NCBI RefSeq assembly: GCF_003313335.1
Contig: NZ_QMHP01000003.1
Location: 372,001-436,000 of the forward strand
Origin: Pedobacter zeaxanthinifaciens
GTDB lineage: Bacteria > Bacteroidota > Bacteroidia > Sphingobacteriales > Sphingobacteriaceae
Direction of reading: 5' to 3'
Length of the DNA stretch: 64,000 bases
The notes beneath the pieces were generated by a model. The model did no database searches. It was not told where the DNA came from and worked only from the letters and a program-made list of their open reading frames with translations. The position numbers and the translations under genes are program-made. Below, one piece after another: positions 7,858-17,400 of the stretch (position 1 is its first letter; the number at the start of each line of letters is the position of its first letter).

Positions 7858-8823
7858 ATGGAATTAACTCCACAGATTAAAGAAAAATTAACCCTGCTTC
7901 AGGAAAAATACGAAGCCATGGGACAAGATATGGTCTCCTATTTAGATGGCCTTTTATACGCAGATTTCCTCACTTACTGGGATTACATACATTTGGATAC
8001 TTTGCTGAGTTTGCAGAGCCCAAAAACGCCGTTCCCCGATGAGGAAATTTTCATCATGTATCATCAAATTACAGAGCTGTATTTCAAACTATCATTGCAT
8101 GAGTGCAAGCAAATAGCTACAAACGAAAACCTCACAGCTAAATTTTTCACTGAAAGGGTGAAGAGAATTAATGCCTATTTCAATGCTTTAACCACTTCAT
8201 TTGAGGTAATGGTAAATGGCATGGAAAAGGAACAGTTTTTAAAATTCCGCATGTCGTTGTTACCAGCTAGTGGTTTCCAAAGTGGGCAATACAGGATGAT
8301 TGAAATATCGGCCACTAATTTTAGCCAATTGGTAGACAAAAGTAAGCGTAACGAATTGGCCAATGCCAGTATCGAGGAAAAATTTGAATACATCTATTGG
8401 AAATTTGGCGCAACGGAATTGGCCAGCGGAAAGCAAACCCTAACCTTAAAGCAATTCATCAACAAATATGCAACGCAATTTTTAGCCCTAGCAAAAGAAC
8501 GTGAGCACAGCAATTTTGCATCGCTTTACAAACAATTAGAAGCTAAAGGTGAAGCTGTTGGAGAACTTGCCGAGGAACTGCGAAAGCTGGACCTTTACGT
8601 GAATGTGGAATGGCCATTGTCGCATTACAAATCTGCGGTGCGTTATCTCGAAAAAGATCCTGTGGACATTGCTGCTACAGGCGGTACAAACTGGCAAAAA
8701 TACTTACCTCCTCGTTTTCAAAAAAGAATCTTCTACCCGTTTTTATGGACTGAGCAACAGATGGAAGAATGGGGAAAAGGCTGGGTACTTAGTGTGTTGC
8801 AAACACTTAAAAACAAACATTAA
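7858..8823 (+). CDS. kynA: Tryptophan 2,3-dioxygenase
   Basis: This is a heme dioxygenase that opens the indole ring of L-tryptophan to N-formylkynurenine, the first step of the kynurenine route. The 321-residue protein carries family hallmarks: 'YIHLDTLLSLQ' (distal-pocket region), 'HQITELYFKL', 'FRMSLLPASGFQSGQYRMIE' (the substrate-carboxylate Arg and the PASGFQS loop) and 'WPLSHYKSAVRYL', with a His in the proximal-ligand region. No other kynurenine-pathway gene is adjacent, so it may serve tryptophan breakdown or NAD synthesis with partners elsewhere. The ATG follows a 345-bp noncoding region with hairpins. There is no sign of truncation. Confidence 0.93.
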   Translation: MELTPQIKEKLTLLQEKYEAMGQDMVSYLDGLLYADFLTYWDYIHLDTLLSLQSPKTPFPDEEIFIMYHQITELYFKLSLHECKQIATNENLTAKFFTERVKRINAYFNALTTSFEVMVNGMEKEQFLKFRMSLLPASGFQSGQYRMIEISATNFSQLVDKSKRNELANASIEEKFEYIYWKFGATELASGKQTLTLKQFINKYATQFLALAKEREHSNFASLYKQLEAKGEAVGELAEELRKLDLYVNVEWPLSHYKSAVRYLEKDPVDIAATGGTNWQKYLPPRFQKRIFYPFLWTEQQMEEWGKGWVLSVLQTLKNKH

Positions 8824-8859
8824 TTCTTCTAAAAAAGCTAAAAAACACTTGATTTTTAG

Positions 8860-8867
8860 TACTTTTG
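8860..8867 (+). promoter_or_regulatory. TAnnTTTG -7 box upstream of ilvE
   Basis: TACTTTTG matches the consensus 58 bases before the ilvE ATG, which suggests a leader of about 50 bases. Confidence 0.45.
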
Positions 8868-8925
8868 CAGCAAATAAGAGCATCGGTATATACAAAATGC
8901 CGCTGCTCGCATAAATTTCTATAAG

Positions 8926-9993
8926 ATGACCGAAACATTAGACATCAAAGTAACCAAGGCTGAGCAAACTCGCCTTACTGTTACTGATTTTTCGCAGTTG
9001 CCATTCGGTAAAGTGTTTACCGACCACATGTTTTTGTGTGACTATGAAGATGGTGAATGGAAAAACCCAAGAGTAGTTCCTTATGGTCCAATCCCTATGA
9101 GCCCAGCAATTTCTGCGCTGCACTACGGACAAGCCATTTTTGAAGGCATTAAAGCCTACCGACTGCCTGATGGGAAAATCAGCATTTTTAGAGCTGATAA
9201 AAACTTCCTTCGTTTTAATAAATCGGCTAGAAGAATGGCAATGGCCGAAGTTCCTGAAGAAATCTTTATGCAAGGAATGGCTACCCTAATTAACGTTGAT
9301 GAAAAGTGGGTTCCTAACCAAGAAGATTACGCACTTTATATTAGACCTGTAATGTATGCTACTGACCCTTATTTAGGCGTTAGACCATCTGACAGTTATA
9401 CTTTTGCGGTATTAACCACACCAACTGGCAAATATTACAATAAAGCTTTAAGGGTTAAAATAGAGACTGAATTCACCAGAGCTGATGATGGCGGTGTAGG
9501 TTTTGCTAAAACTGCAGGTAACTATGCTCGTTCTCTATATCCATTTGAGGAAGCAAGAAAAGAAGGCTTTGACCAACTAATTTGGACTGATGCTCAAACC
9601 CATGAGTTTATTGAGGAGGCGGGAACAGCCAACTTGATGTTCGTAATTGACGGAAAGTTAATTACCCCTGCGGTGAGGACTACCGTATTAGATGGCGTAA
9701 CAAGAGATACCATTATCCAATTAGCTAAAGCTGAGGGCATCACAGTAGAGGAAAGAAGACTATCTGTAAAAGAGATCATCGAGGGGATTGAAAACGGCAA
9801 GTTAACCGAAGCATTTGCTGCTGGTACAGCTGCTACCGTTACCCATATTGGTGAAATTGGTTACGAAGGTAAAACTTACACACTAACCGATGTAGAAACC
9901 AGACACGTTTCAAATGGCATCGCTAAAAAGCTAAATGACATTAAGTATGGCCTAGCTCCAGATACTTTTGGATGGAACTGGGTAATTTCTTAA
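8926..9993 (+). CDS. ilvE: Branched-chain amino acid aminotransferase
   Basis: This is a class IV PLP-dependent aminotransferase that interconverts Leu, Ile and Val with their 2-oxo acids using glutamate/2-oxoglutarate. The length of 355 residues fits the longer BCAT group. Visible hallmarks are 'HYGQAIFEGIKAYR', 'RPVMYATDPYLGVRPS', the PLP-lysine region 'GGVGFAKTAGNYARSLYP', 'EEAGTANLMFVIDG' and 'EAFAAGTAATVTHIG'. It is alone on its transcript: a TAnnTTTG box lies upstream and a hairpin terminator just after the stop. No ilv or leu biosynthetic genes are close by. The ATG is well supported by family alignment. Confidence 0.96.
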   Translation: MTETLDIKVTKAEQTRLTVTDFSQLPFGKVFTDHMFLCDYEDGEWKNPRVVPYGPIPMSPAISALHYGQAIFEGIKAYRLPDGKISIFRADKNFLRFNKSARRMAMAEVPEEIFMQGMATLINVDEKWVPNQEDYALYIRPVMYATDPYLGVRPSDSYTFAVLTTPTGKYYNKALRVKIETEFTRADDGGVGFAKTAGNYARSLYPFEEARKEGFDQLIWTDAQTHEFIEEAGTANLMFVIDGKLITPAVRTTVLDGVTRDTIIQLAKAEGITVEERRLSVKEIIEGIENGKLTEAFAAGTAATVTHIGEIGYEGKTYTLTDVETRHVSNGIAKKLNDIKYGLAPDTFGWNWVIS

Positions 9994-10013
9994 TCGAAAT
10001 TCAACAATAATAT

Positions 10014-10047
10014 AATAAGCCTCGGATTTTATTCGGGGCTTATTTAT
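10014..10047. terminator. Bidirectional terminator between ilvE and AsmA-like gene
   Basis: ATAAGCCTCG pairs with CGGGGCTTAT (one wobble or mismatch), with A/T-rich flanks on both sides. The right arm overlaps the stop codon of the convergent minus-strand gene. Confidence 0.7.
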
Positions 10048-11833
10048 TTGCTTTCAACCTCAGCTCCCTGCGCATCCTTCGTCGCTCCCTATCATCTTTC
10101 ATATTTTCAAATTTTGTAACGTAGCGCTTAATTTCCATTTCCTTTTGCTTGCTGAGGCCAACACTATGTTTCACCCCTTGAAATAAACTACGCCAAATAA
10201 AATTGAAAAAAGAACCAGTTGGCTTACGTTCATAACTAACAGTTGCCAAGGTGAGTTTTCCATCGTCCGAAGGATTATCAGAATAAATTACCATTGCATT
10301 GGCCAATAAGGAGAGTATCCCCAAGCGCCGCAACCGCTGACCGCCTTCATGGCGTTTCATTAAGCCTATGGATAAATCGTTGTAAATAAATTCTACCTTG
10401 CCTTTGGCTACTTCCTCGTTGGCAGAAATATCAAATGCAAAGCGCCTAATTAAACAGCTTTTAATCATAAGCATGGCCAAAGGTTTTGTGATGTAGTTCA
10501 GCTGCCGTCCGTCCATATTTACCAATTGTCCTTTGTAAGAAAAATCTGCCTTGGGCGCCAATACATTAAATTTAAAATTAACATTTAGCTTGCCTTGCCC
10601 CATTAAGTAGCTTTCCAAATTGGCCTCAATAATTGGATTTTTGCGTTTTACTTTTGGCTGGTTAGTAACATTGCTGATAATGCCAGAGGTGTTTTTAAAA
10701 TTGATTTGCCCCCTTTGCCCACTTTGTTTATCAAACTCAGCATAACTGATATTTAATTTGTTGAGCTTTATTTTTTTAACCGTAGTATGTATTCCTATTT
10801 TTTGGAGAAGTTGATGAGGAAACTTGCCCGTTTTATCTTTCAACAACTTGGGGTAGGAGTTATCGTTAAATACGGCTAAAGTACCATCAGCGATACCCAT
10901 TTCATCAGCAATTAGCTCTCTATTTTTGATATAAGCAAACAAATTGATGCCGTAAAAGTCGATATTATTTAATTTTAGCGAATACCTATCCCTAGCGTAA
11001 CCATTCACCTTGGCAAAATCTTTTTCTGAATAGCGGGGCTCCAATGAAAATTCTTTTATGTTCAACTTCTTTTGAGAAGCACTAAACTCAAACTGGTTAG
11101 CCTTGATATAATACATGCTATCAGGGGTGGCATAAATGTAATTATTGAGATACACGTAAGCATCTTTCAACAAATAAAATCGGGTTTTATCTTTTGCTGA
11201 GGCGCTGTCAATTAACCAATTTTTTAGGGTAATGGAGATATTCGAAATCGTGTCAGTTTCTGGTATAGCGCCATTGCGATTAACATATTTAAAACTTGCA
11301 TTTTTAAAGTCGATAGTGCTTACCTGAACTGATTTGAAAATTTTCTTCACATAATCATACGGTGACTGCTCAGGTTGCGGCGGCTTATTTTCATTAAACG
11401 GTAGCGATTTGTTCACCATCGTAATTTGAGGCCGATCAAAAAGTAGCAGGTCAACGTCGAGTTTTTTATCAAAATAAATTCTAAAAGGATGAAATCGTTT
11501 GATCCTCAACTTTTGCAAACGGATGAAATAAAGATTGTTTGGTGCCTTACGCTGCGCTATCAATTTTTTGTACACCGCCGTATCAGGGATTAAACTTACT
11601 TCTGTTAATGATGCGTTGCCCGTTAGCGGGTTCACCATTACCTTCTCAAAACGGATATCGTACAGTCCATTGGTTGCTTTTTTCACTACCGCCGCTAACT
11701 CACGCTGAACAAAGGGCTTAATTTTATTGGAAACATACCATGCAGCTAAACCTGTTAACACCAACAAAAATACGAGTACGCCAAAAATCCATTTCCACTT
11801 TTTTTTATTCTTAAACAGCGCCTTAAAATTCAT
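10040..11833 (-). CDS. AsmA/DUF748-like membrane-anchored protein (paralogue B)
   Basis: A 597-residue protein with a short basic N-terminus and one transmembrane segment (about 15-33, 'WIFGVLVFLLVLTGLAAWYV'), followed by a large beta-rich region. The N-terminal 'LYDIRFEKVMVNPLTGNASL' and recurrent 'F.YKG' strands resemble AsmA/DUF748 bridge-like proteins implicated in envelope lipid transport or assembly. It is clearly paralogous to the neighbouring 11931-13640 gene: shared elements include 'NG LY I F V NPLTG', 'SLIPDT', and a C-terminal 'FFN W+ F+G+ +VG' block. Both lie on the minus strand about 97 bp apart. Function is inferred from the family only. Confidence 0.65.
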   Translation of the reverse strand: MNFKALFKNKKKWKWIFGVLVFLLVLTGLAAWYVSNKIKPFVQRELAAVVKKATNGLYDIRFEKVMVNPLTGNASLTEVSLIPDTAVYKKLIAQRKAPNNLYFIRLQKLRIKRFHPFRIYFDKKLDVDLLLFDRPQITMVNKSLPFNENKPPQPEQSPYDYVKKIFKSVQVSTIDFKNASFKYVNRNGAIPETDTISNISITLKNWLIDSASAKDKTRFYLLKDAYVYLNNYIYATPDSMYYIKANQFEFSASQKKLNIKEFSLEPRYSEKDFAKVNGYARDRYSLKLNNIDFYGINLFAYIKNRELIADEMGIADGTLAVFNDNSYPKLLKDKTGKFPHQLLQKIGIHTTVKKIKLNKLNISYAEFDKQSGQRGQINFKNTSGIISNVTNQPKVKRKNPIIEANLESYLMGQGKLNVNFKFNVLAPKADFSYKGQLVNMDGRQLNYITKPLAMLMIKSCLIRRFAFDISANEEVAKGKVEFIYNDLSIGLMKRHEGGQRLRRLGILSLLANAMVIYSDNPSDDGKLTLATVSYERKPTGSFFNFIWRSLFQGVKHSVGLSKQKEMEIKRYVTKFENMKDDRERRRMRRELRLKANK

Positions 11834-11930
11834 TAACAGTATAGAGATTAGCCAACCACAATATACATTTAATTAGCAAATTTTAAATGCTTTGCTGAAA
11901 GAGTATTATTGGAATTTCGTTACACTGATA

Positions 11931-13640
11931 TCATTTCTTTTTCTTCGGATCTGGCATTTTTTTCATCGGTACAATTCCAATACCTACTATCTCACGCATC
12001 CCTTTAAAAACCGTTTTCCACATTACATTGAAAAACGATGCTTGAGGCGGGCGTTCGTGTGTCACATTCGCAAATCGTCCTTTATCACCTGGAATGTTAT
12101 CATCCTTAATGAGCAGCGTATTCGCTAAAAACGAAAGCAAACCTTTCTTCTTTTCCTTGCCGTCGGCGTCTTCACCCAACATCTTAATTTTCAAATCCCG
12201 ATAATAAAAATACACTACACCCTTTGATCCGCTACTGTTAGCCGAGACATCAAAACTAGCGGATGTTACCCTTCCGCTCTCAATAGCAATTTGCCCTAAA
12301 GGCTTTGAAATGGTATTTAAAGCCTGTAAATTGAAGCTGCCGACCTCACCTTTATAGTTAAAGGCGCCGTTGTTAGACAACAAATTAAAGTCAATCTTTA
12401 CGTTAAGTTTAGCTGCACCCATTACGTAAGTTGTTAGGTTGGCATAGGCATGGCCTTTTTTACTTAATCTTGCACTATCGTTAGTTAAATTATTTACCAC
12501 ACCATGTAAACCATCTAATTTAATGGTGCCTATTTCTTTTGTTTTAGGATTGTATTCGCCGTAGGCTACATTTACTTTGACAATTTTCAATTGTTCTACG
12601 ATAGTTGGAATTGGCAAACGCTTTAAAGCCATATGGGGGAAATTGCCCGACTTATTTAAGCTTGAGGGAGGTAATTCTCTATTCATGAAAACGTTTACGT
12701 TAGCAGGCCCTAGGTCAATCTGCTTAACATGCAGTTCTCCATTGGCATTTAGCCCCACATAATCTACGCCTGAAATACTGATCTTTTTAAAATCAAGATC
12801 GTACCTATCCTTTTGTACACTATACTTTTTGCTGAACTCAATTTTAGGATATTTGGGTATCATTTTAAATCCACGTACTTCCAAATCTTTACCAGTAATG
12901 GAACCTCTTAAAGTATCTAATTTTAGTGTGTAAAGCTTGTCTTTCGTATCAGATTGATAACCAATTAATTCGAATCCAATGTTTTTACTATGAAAAATAC
13001 GAGTAGTATCAAACTGCGCCGCCGAATCAATTAAAACATCTTTTACATTAATAGACAAATGCTTGATGGCATTCAACTTTTTTCGCCCGTTGTAATAATC
13101 AAAATCAGCATCAATTACTTTTATTTGTGCAACGGCAACAGACTTTAACGATTTTGATAATTGCTGATAAAGTGTTCGGTCATCTTTTACCGTATCAGGG
13201 CGTTTGGGAACTTTATAATACACCATATCTATTGATGGATGATCCAAGACGATGGCATTCAAATCAATTTTTTTCTTGAAATAAGCAGTTAAAATTCCTA
13301 CTCTCGCAATTTTTAGGTGTGCTAGCTTTATCCTAAACAAATGGGTTGGCGCTTGCTTTTTTACTTTTAATTGATTGAATATATTGGTATCGGGAATTAA
13401 ACTAATGCTATCCAATACGGCCGTTCCAGTTAAAACATTAAGGTGTATATCCTTAAAATTAATTTGGTATAAACCGTTGGAAGCATTGTGCACACCTTCT
13501 TTAATTTTTGAAGTAAGCATTGGCTTCCATTTTGCACTTAAAATAATGGCTCCTACTCCCAATAAAATGATGATCGCCCCAAAAATACCGCCCAACCAGT
13601 ACCAAAACTTGCGCTTGCGGTAAAATGTATTTTCGCCCAT
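11931..13640 (-). CDS. AsmA/DUF748-like membrane-anchored protein (paralogue A)
   Basis: A 569-residue protein starting at the ATG at 13640; the frame extends to a TTG at 13694, but that adds 18 unlikely residues before 'MGENTFYRKRKFWYWL'. A basic cytosolic tip is followed by one membrane segment (about 12-35) and a long periplasmic beta-rich domain. Motifs shared with the downstream paralogue are 'ASNGLYQINFKDIHLNVLTG', 'SISLIPDT'-type strands and a C-terminal 'ASFFNVMWKTVFKGMREIVG'. It is the upstream member of a tandem duplication and probably shares its transcript. The family has been linked to envelope lipid trafficking; no direct evidence is visible here. Confidence 0.65.
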   Translation of the reverse strand: MGENTFYRKRKFWYWLGGIFGAIIILLGVGAIILSAKWKPMLTSKIKEGVHNASNGLYQINFKDIHLNVLTGTAVLDSISLIPDTNIFNQLKVKKQAPTHLFRIKLAHLKIARVGILTAYFKKKIDLNAIVLDHPSIDMVYYKVPKRPDTVKDDRTLYQQLSKSLKSVAVAQIKVIDADFDYYNGRKKLNAIKHLSINVKDVLIDSAAQFDTTRIFHSKNIGFELIGYQSDTKDKLYTLKLDTLRGSITGKDLEVRGFKMIPKYPKIEFSKKYSVQKDRYDLDFKKISISGVDYVGLNANGELHVKQIDLGPANVNVFMNRELPPSSLNKSGNFPHMALKRLPIPTIVEQLKIVKVNVAYGEYNPKTKEIGTIKLDGLHGVVNNLTNDSARLSKKGHAYANLTTYVMGAAKLNVKIDFNLLSNNGAFNYKGEVGSFNLQALNTISKPLGQIAIESGRVTSASFDVSANSSGSKGVVYFYYRDLKIKMLGEDADGKEKKKGLLSFLANTLLIKDDNIPGDKGRFANVTHERPPQASFFNVMWKTVFKGMREIVGIGIVPMKKMPDPKKKK

Positions 13641-13895
13641 AAGGATTGCTGTTTGTAAACTTAAAGACAAAAAATATACGCCATTGTTTTTCAAAGCTTA
13701 AAACACTGCGATTCTTTGATATAAGATATGCCATACACATCTTTAATTCTTCACCTACCTACACTTGGGAATCAGAGATATCGATTAAAAAACTACGTTA
13801 ATGGAATTTCTAAATAGCGTTGATAGAACGCAGTGAGTGAATTGTTAACGAATTATAAAATTACTGCCATTATGTCATTTTAGATATAATTTTCG

Positions 13896-13903
13896 TACTT
13901 TTG
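13896..13903 (+). promoter_or_regulatory. TAnnTTTG -7 box upstream of miaB
   Basis: TACTTTTG matches the consensus 22 bases before the miaB ATG. Confidence 0.5.
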
Positions 13904-13925
13904 TGGCCTACAAAAAGTTTGATTA

Positions 13926-15461
13926 ATGATTGATTTTAAGCTTCAGGATAAAACACACGACGAAAGCCGACAAGGTGAAGCACTGGTATTGGAAAAAAAG
14001 GGAGATGGGAAAAAGCTTTACATCGAAAGCTACGGTTGCCAAATGAATTTTGCAGATAGCGAAATTGTGGCTTCCATACTTTCGGAAACTGGTTTCGAAA
14101 CCACTCCTGACTACCAAAATGCTGATGTAATTTTCATAAATACCTGTTCTATCAGAGAAAATGCCGAGCAGCGTGTACGCAATAGGCTATCGCAGTTTGG
14201 CAAAGAAAAACGTAAGAATCCAAAGTTGGTTGTTGGGGTATTGGGTTGCATGGCCGAGCGCTTAAAATCTAAATTTTTAGAAGAAGAAAAATTAGTTGAT
14301 GTTGTAGTAGGGCCCGATGCTTACCGTGATTTGCCAAAGTTAATTAACGAGGTAGAAGATGGCCGCAAAGCCGTTAATGTAATTCTTTCGCGTGAGGAAA
14401 CCTATGCAGATATTAGCCCAGTGCGTTTAACAGGAAATGGCATAAGTGCTTTCATTTCCATTACTCGTGGTTGCGATAACATGTGTTCGTTTTGTGTGGT
14501 ACCGTTTACCCGCGGACGTGAACGCAGTAGAGATCCACAAACGATCCTTAACGAAGCCCGTCAGTTATTTGAACAAGGCTACCGTGAAGTTACACTATTG
14601 GGACAAAACGTTGATTCCTATTTTTGGAAAGATGGGCAGGAGCTAAAAAGCAAAGCCGATGATTTACAGGACGAAATGAACACTTTAACAGGCGATGCCT
14701 TGTTAGAAGCTTTGGTAAATAAAACTGACTTGCCAGAAAAACGTGGTGATCATCATCATGAAAGCTTGGAAGGTTCGGTAAACTTTGCTCAACTGATGGC
14801 TATGGTGGCAGAAATCAGTCCCGAATTAAGGGTTCGTTTCTCTACATCGCACCCTAAAGATATTACCGATGAGGTATTGCACACCATTGCCAAGTACGAT
14901 AACATCTGCAACTACATCCACTTACCAGTTCAAAGCGGCAATAGCAGAATATTGAAATTGATGAACCGCACCTACGATAGAGAGTGGTACATGAATCGTG
15001 TAGATGCCATTAAGCAAATTATTCCAGGCTGTGCCATTTCAACAGATATCATCACGGGTTTTTGTACCGAAACGGAAGAAGAACACCAAGATACCTTGAG
15101 CATGATGGATTACGTGACCTACAGTTTCGCTTATCAGTTTGCATATTCTGAACGCCCTGGAACTTTAGCAGCACGCAGGTACAAGGATGATATTCCGGAG
15201 GAGGTAAAACTGCGGAGATTAAATGATATTATCCAGAAACAGCAGGAAGGTTCACACGCTTACATCAAAAACTTTGTAGGCAAAACCGTGAAAGTGTTGG
15301 TGGAAGGTTTCTCGAAAAAGTCTGATAAGGAATACCGCGGGCGTAACGATGAAAATGTAATGGTTGTTTTCCCTGTTACCGATTTTGTAAAACCAGGCGA
15401 ATATGCAAATGTTTTAGTAGAACGTTGCACTACTGCTACATTAATTGGCAAAGCAGTCTGA
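13926..15461 (+). CDS. miaB: tRNA-2-methylthio-N6-dimethylallyladenosine synthase
   Basis: This radical-SAM methylthiotransferase adds the 2-methylthio group to i6A37 of tRNAs. Domains in order are an N-terminal UPF0004/MTTase domain with '[13 protein letters not shown]' and two further cluster cysteines ('[12 protein letters not shown]', 'GCMAERLK'), a radical-SAM core with '[19 protein letters not shown]' (CxxxCxxC), and a C-terminal TRAM domain ('[10 protein letters not shown]... VMVVFP'). At 511 residues it is longer than the usual 440-480. The excess is a hydrophilic insertion at about residues 234-287 containing a His triplet, placed between the core motifs. It heads the conserved run leading to the sigma-54 activator, lptE and secG. 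Confidence 0.95.
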   Translation: MIDFKLQDKTHDESRQGEALVLEKKGDGKKLYIESYGCQMNFADSEIVASILSETGFETTPDYQNADVIFINTCSIRENAEQRVRNRLSQFGKEKRKNPKLVVGVLGCMAERLKSKFLEEEKLVDVVVGPDAYRDLPKLINEVEDGRKAVNVILSREETYADISPVRLTGNGISAFISITRGCDNMCSFCVVPFTRGRERSRDPQTILNEARQLFEQGYREVTLLGQNVDSYFWKDGQELKSKADDLQDEMNTLTGDALLEALVNKTDLPEKRGDHHHESLEGSVNFAQLMAMVAEISPELRVRFSTSHPKDITDEVLHTIAKYDNICNYIHLPVQSGNSRILKLMNRTYDREWYMNRVDAIKQIIPGCAISTDIITGFCTETEEEHQDTLSMMDYVTYSFAYQFAYSERPGTLAARRYKDDIPEEVKLRRLNDIIQKQQEGSHAYIKNFVGKTVKVLVEGFSKKSDKEYRGRNDENVMVVFPVTDFVKPGEYANVLVERCTTATLIGKAV

Positions 15462-15615
15462 TTTTAGACTTACGAATTACGATTTTAGCATCTCCCCAAA
15501 TCTAAAACCTTAATTCGAAATTATAGACATAAACACATTAGTTAATTGACGATTTTGGATTTATGAACAGAACAGACATTGTAAGTCATAAATCTAAATT
15601 CGTAAATCTAGAATA

Positions 15616-16851
15616 ATGGACACACAAAGCATCAAACAACGCTTCGGGATTATTGGCAACTCGCCTTTATTAAACCGAGCCATAGATACAGCAAGCCAAG
15701 TTGCACCTACTGATATGTCGGTGTTAATTACCGGCGAAAGTGGTAGCGGTAAGGAAGTGTTTTCGCAAATTATACATCAATTGAGCGCTCGTAAACATGG
15801 TGCTTTCATTGCTGTAAACTGTGGTGCCATTCCTGAAGGCACAATTGATTCAGAGCTTTTTGGCCACGAAAAAGGTTCGTTTACAGGTGCCCACGAAGCT
15901 AGAAAAGGTTATTTTGAAGTAGCAAATGGGGGTACTATTTTTTTAGATGAAGTTGCCGAACTTCCTTTAGGCACCCAAGCTCGCTTATTGAGGATTTTAG
16001 AAAGCGGAGAATATTTACGAGTAGGCTCTTCAAAAGTGCAAAAAACCGACGTACGAATTATTGCTGCAACCAATGTTGATGTTTACGATAGCGTTAAAAA
16101 AGGCAAGTTCCGTGAAGATTTGTACTACAGGCTAAATACTGTGCCTTTGCGTATTCCGCCGCTTAGAGAACGTAAGGACGATATCTATCTTTTGTTCAGA
16201 AAATTTGTATCTGATTTTAGCAACAAATACCGCACCCCTGGCATACAGCTTGAAAATGATGCCGTACAAATGTTAAGTAATTACAGTTGGCCGGGTAACG
16301 TAAGGCAGTTAAAAAACATTGCCGAGCAGGTTTGCGTACTTGAAAAAGATAGGAACGTAACTGCACAATCGCTGCTTAACTATATCCCTAACGAGCAAAA
16401 CAATAACTTACCGATGGCCGTAAATACTTCTAGCAAAGAAGATTTTTCGGAGCGAGACATCCTTTATAAAGTTTTATTCGACATGAAAAAGGATATGGTA
16501 GAGCTTAAAAAACTGGTAGCAGAAATTATACAGAATGGCGGCGGCAATATGGCTCATGTTATTGCAGACAATCCACAGTTTATCAATCAGCTGTATCAAG
16601 AGGTAGATTCGAACAATCATTCTGCCGAGCCTACGTTAACTATCAAACATCCTTCGCAAAGCAACCCCAACGATTATAATTTTGCCCACGATGCAGAGGA
16701 AGTGGAAGAGTCGTTATCTTTAGTTGATAAAGAATCTGACCTGATTAAAAAGGCATTGAAAAAACACAAAGGCAAACGCAAATTTGCAGCGCAGGAGTTA
16801 GGAATTTCAGAGCGTACACTTTACAGGAAAATAAAAGAGCTAAATTTATAA
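15616..16851 (+). CDS. Sigma-54-dependent activator lacking a sensor domain (PspF-like layout)
   Basis: A sigma-54 enhancer-binding protein that uses ATP to remodel RNA polymerase-sigma-54. The AAA+ domain starts almost at the N-terminus: Walker A 'GESGSGKE' (40-47), the sigma-54 contact loop 'GSFTGA' (87-92, Ser in place of the common Ala), Walker B 'TIFLDE' (107-112), and 'RLNTVPLRIPPLRERKDDI'. A Fis-type helix-turn-helix closes the protein (about 378-411, 'GISERTLYRKIKEL'). There is no receiver, GAF or PAS domain, so its input signal must come in another way. It sits 4 bp upstream of lptE. The physical link to lptE and secG suggests co-transcription. Confidence 0.92.
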   Translation: MDTQSIKQRFGIIGNSPLLNRAIDTASQVAPTDMSVLITGESGSGKEVFSQIIHQLSARKHGAFIAVNCGAIPEGTIDSELFGHEKGSFTGAHEARKGYFEVANGGTIFLDEVAELPLGTQARLLRILESGEYLRVGSSKVQKTDVRIIAATNVDVYDSVKKGKFREDLYYRLNTVPLRIPPLRERKDDIYLLFRKFVSDFSNKYRTPGIQLENDAVQMLSNYSWPGNVRQLKNIAEQVCVLEKDRNVTAQSLLNYIPNEQNNNLPMAVNTSSKEDFSERDILYKVLFDMKKDMVELKKLVAEIIQNGGGNMAHVIADNPQFINQLYQEVDSNNHSAEPTLTIKHPSQSNPNDYNFAHDAEEVEESLSLVDKESDLIKKALKKHKGKRKFAAQELGISERTLYRKIKELNL

Positions 16852-16855
16852 GCGG

Positions 16856-17368
16856 ATGAAAAGATTATTTTTGCTTTTAGCGGTGGTATTGGCTTTTGCT
16901 AGCTGTAGCTATAAATTTAATGGGGCCTCTATTCCTCCAACCATGAAAACCATTAATGTAAGGTTTTTTGAAAACAGAGCGCCTTTAGTGGTACCTACGC
17001 TAGCCCAAACTTTTACGGAAGATTTAAAAGAACGTATTCGTACACAAAGCAGGCTGAGCATTACCACTGGCGAAGCCGATGCCATCATGGAGGGCGAAAT
17101 CACTGGTTACGACATCAAACCTATTGCCTTTACCGATAACCGTCAGCCTACAGCTGGCGCAAATCGTTTAACCATAACGGTGTCAGTTACTTACACCAAC
17201 AACTTAGATACTGGAAAAGTAAAAACGAGCTTTAAGGAAACGTTCAGTGCTTTTAAAGATTTTACCCTATCTAGCGGAACGTTACAAAGTCAAGAACAGG
17301 CCCTTATTAAACAGGTGAACCAACAGCTTACTGAAAATATTTTTAACCGTGCCTTTGCGCAATGGTAA
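16856..17368 (+). CDS. lptE: LptE-family LPS-assembly lipoprotein
   Basis: This is an outer-membrane lipoprotein partner of LptD in lipopolysaccharide insertion, Bacteroidota type. It has a signal peptide with lipobox 'LAFASC' (Cys about 17), then a 150-residue alpha/beta domain with 'INVRFFENRAPLVVPTLAQT' and a conserved strand 'DAIMEGEITGYDI'. The 170-residue length is typical of the family. It starts 4 bases after the sigma-54 activator's stop and precedes the acidic protein gene, an order I associate with other Bacteroidota genomes. No lptD is in the window. Confidence is good for the family and moderate for the exact role. Confidence 0.85.
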   Translation: MKRLFLLLAVVLAFASCSYKFNGASIPPTMKTINVRFFENRAPLVVPTLAQTFTEDLKERIRTQSRLSITTGEADAIMEGEITGYDIKPIAFTDNRQPTAGANRLTITVSVTYTNNLDTGKVKTSFKETFSAFKDFTLSSGTLQSQEQALIKQVNQQLTENIFNRAFAQW

Positions 17369-17400
17369 TTTTTTTATCTTTCAATTGTTAACTTAGCGCA

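Noticed and set aside
8603..8914. 103-codon frame overlapping the end of the tryptophan dioxygenase gene
   Set aside because: Most of it lies in another frame of a well-conserved enzyme gene, and its tail runs through the ilvE promoter box.
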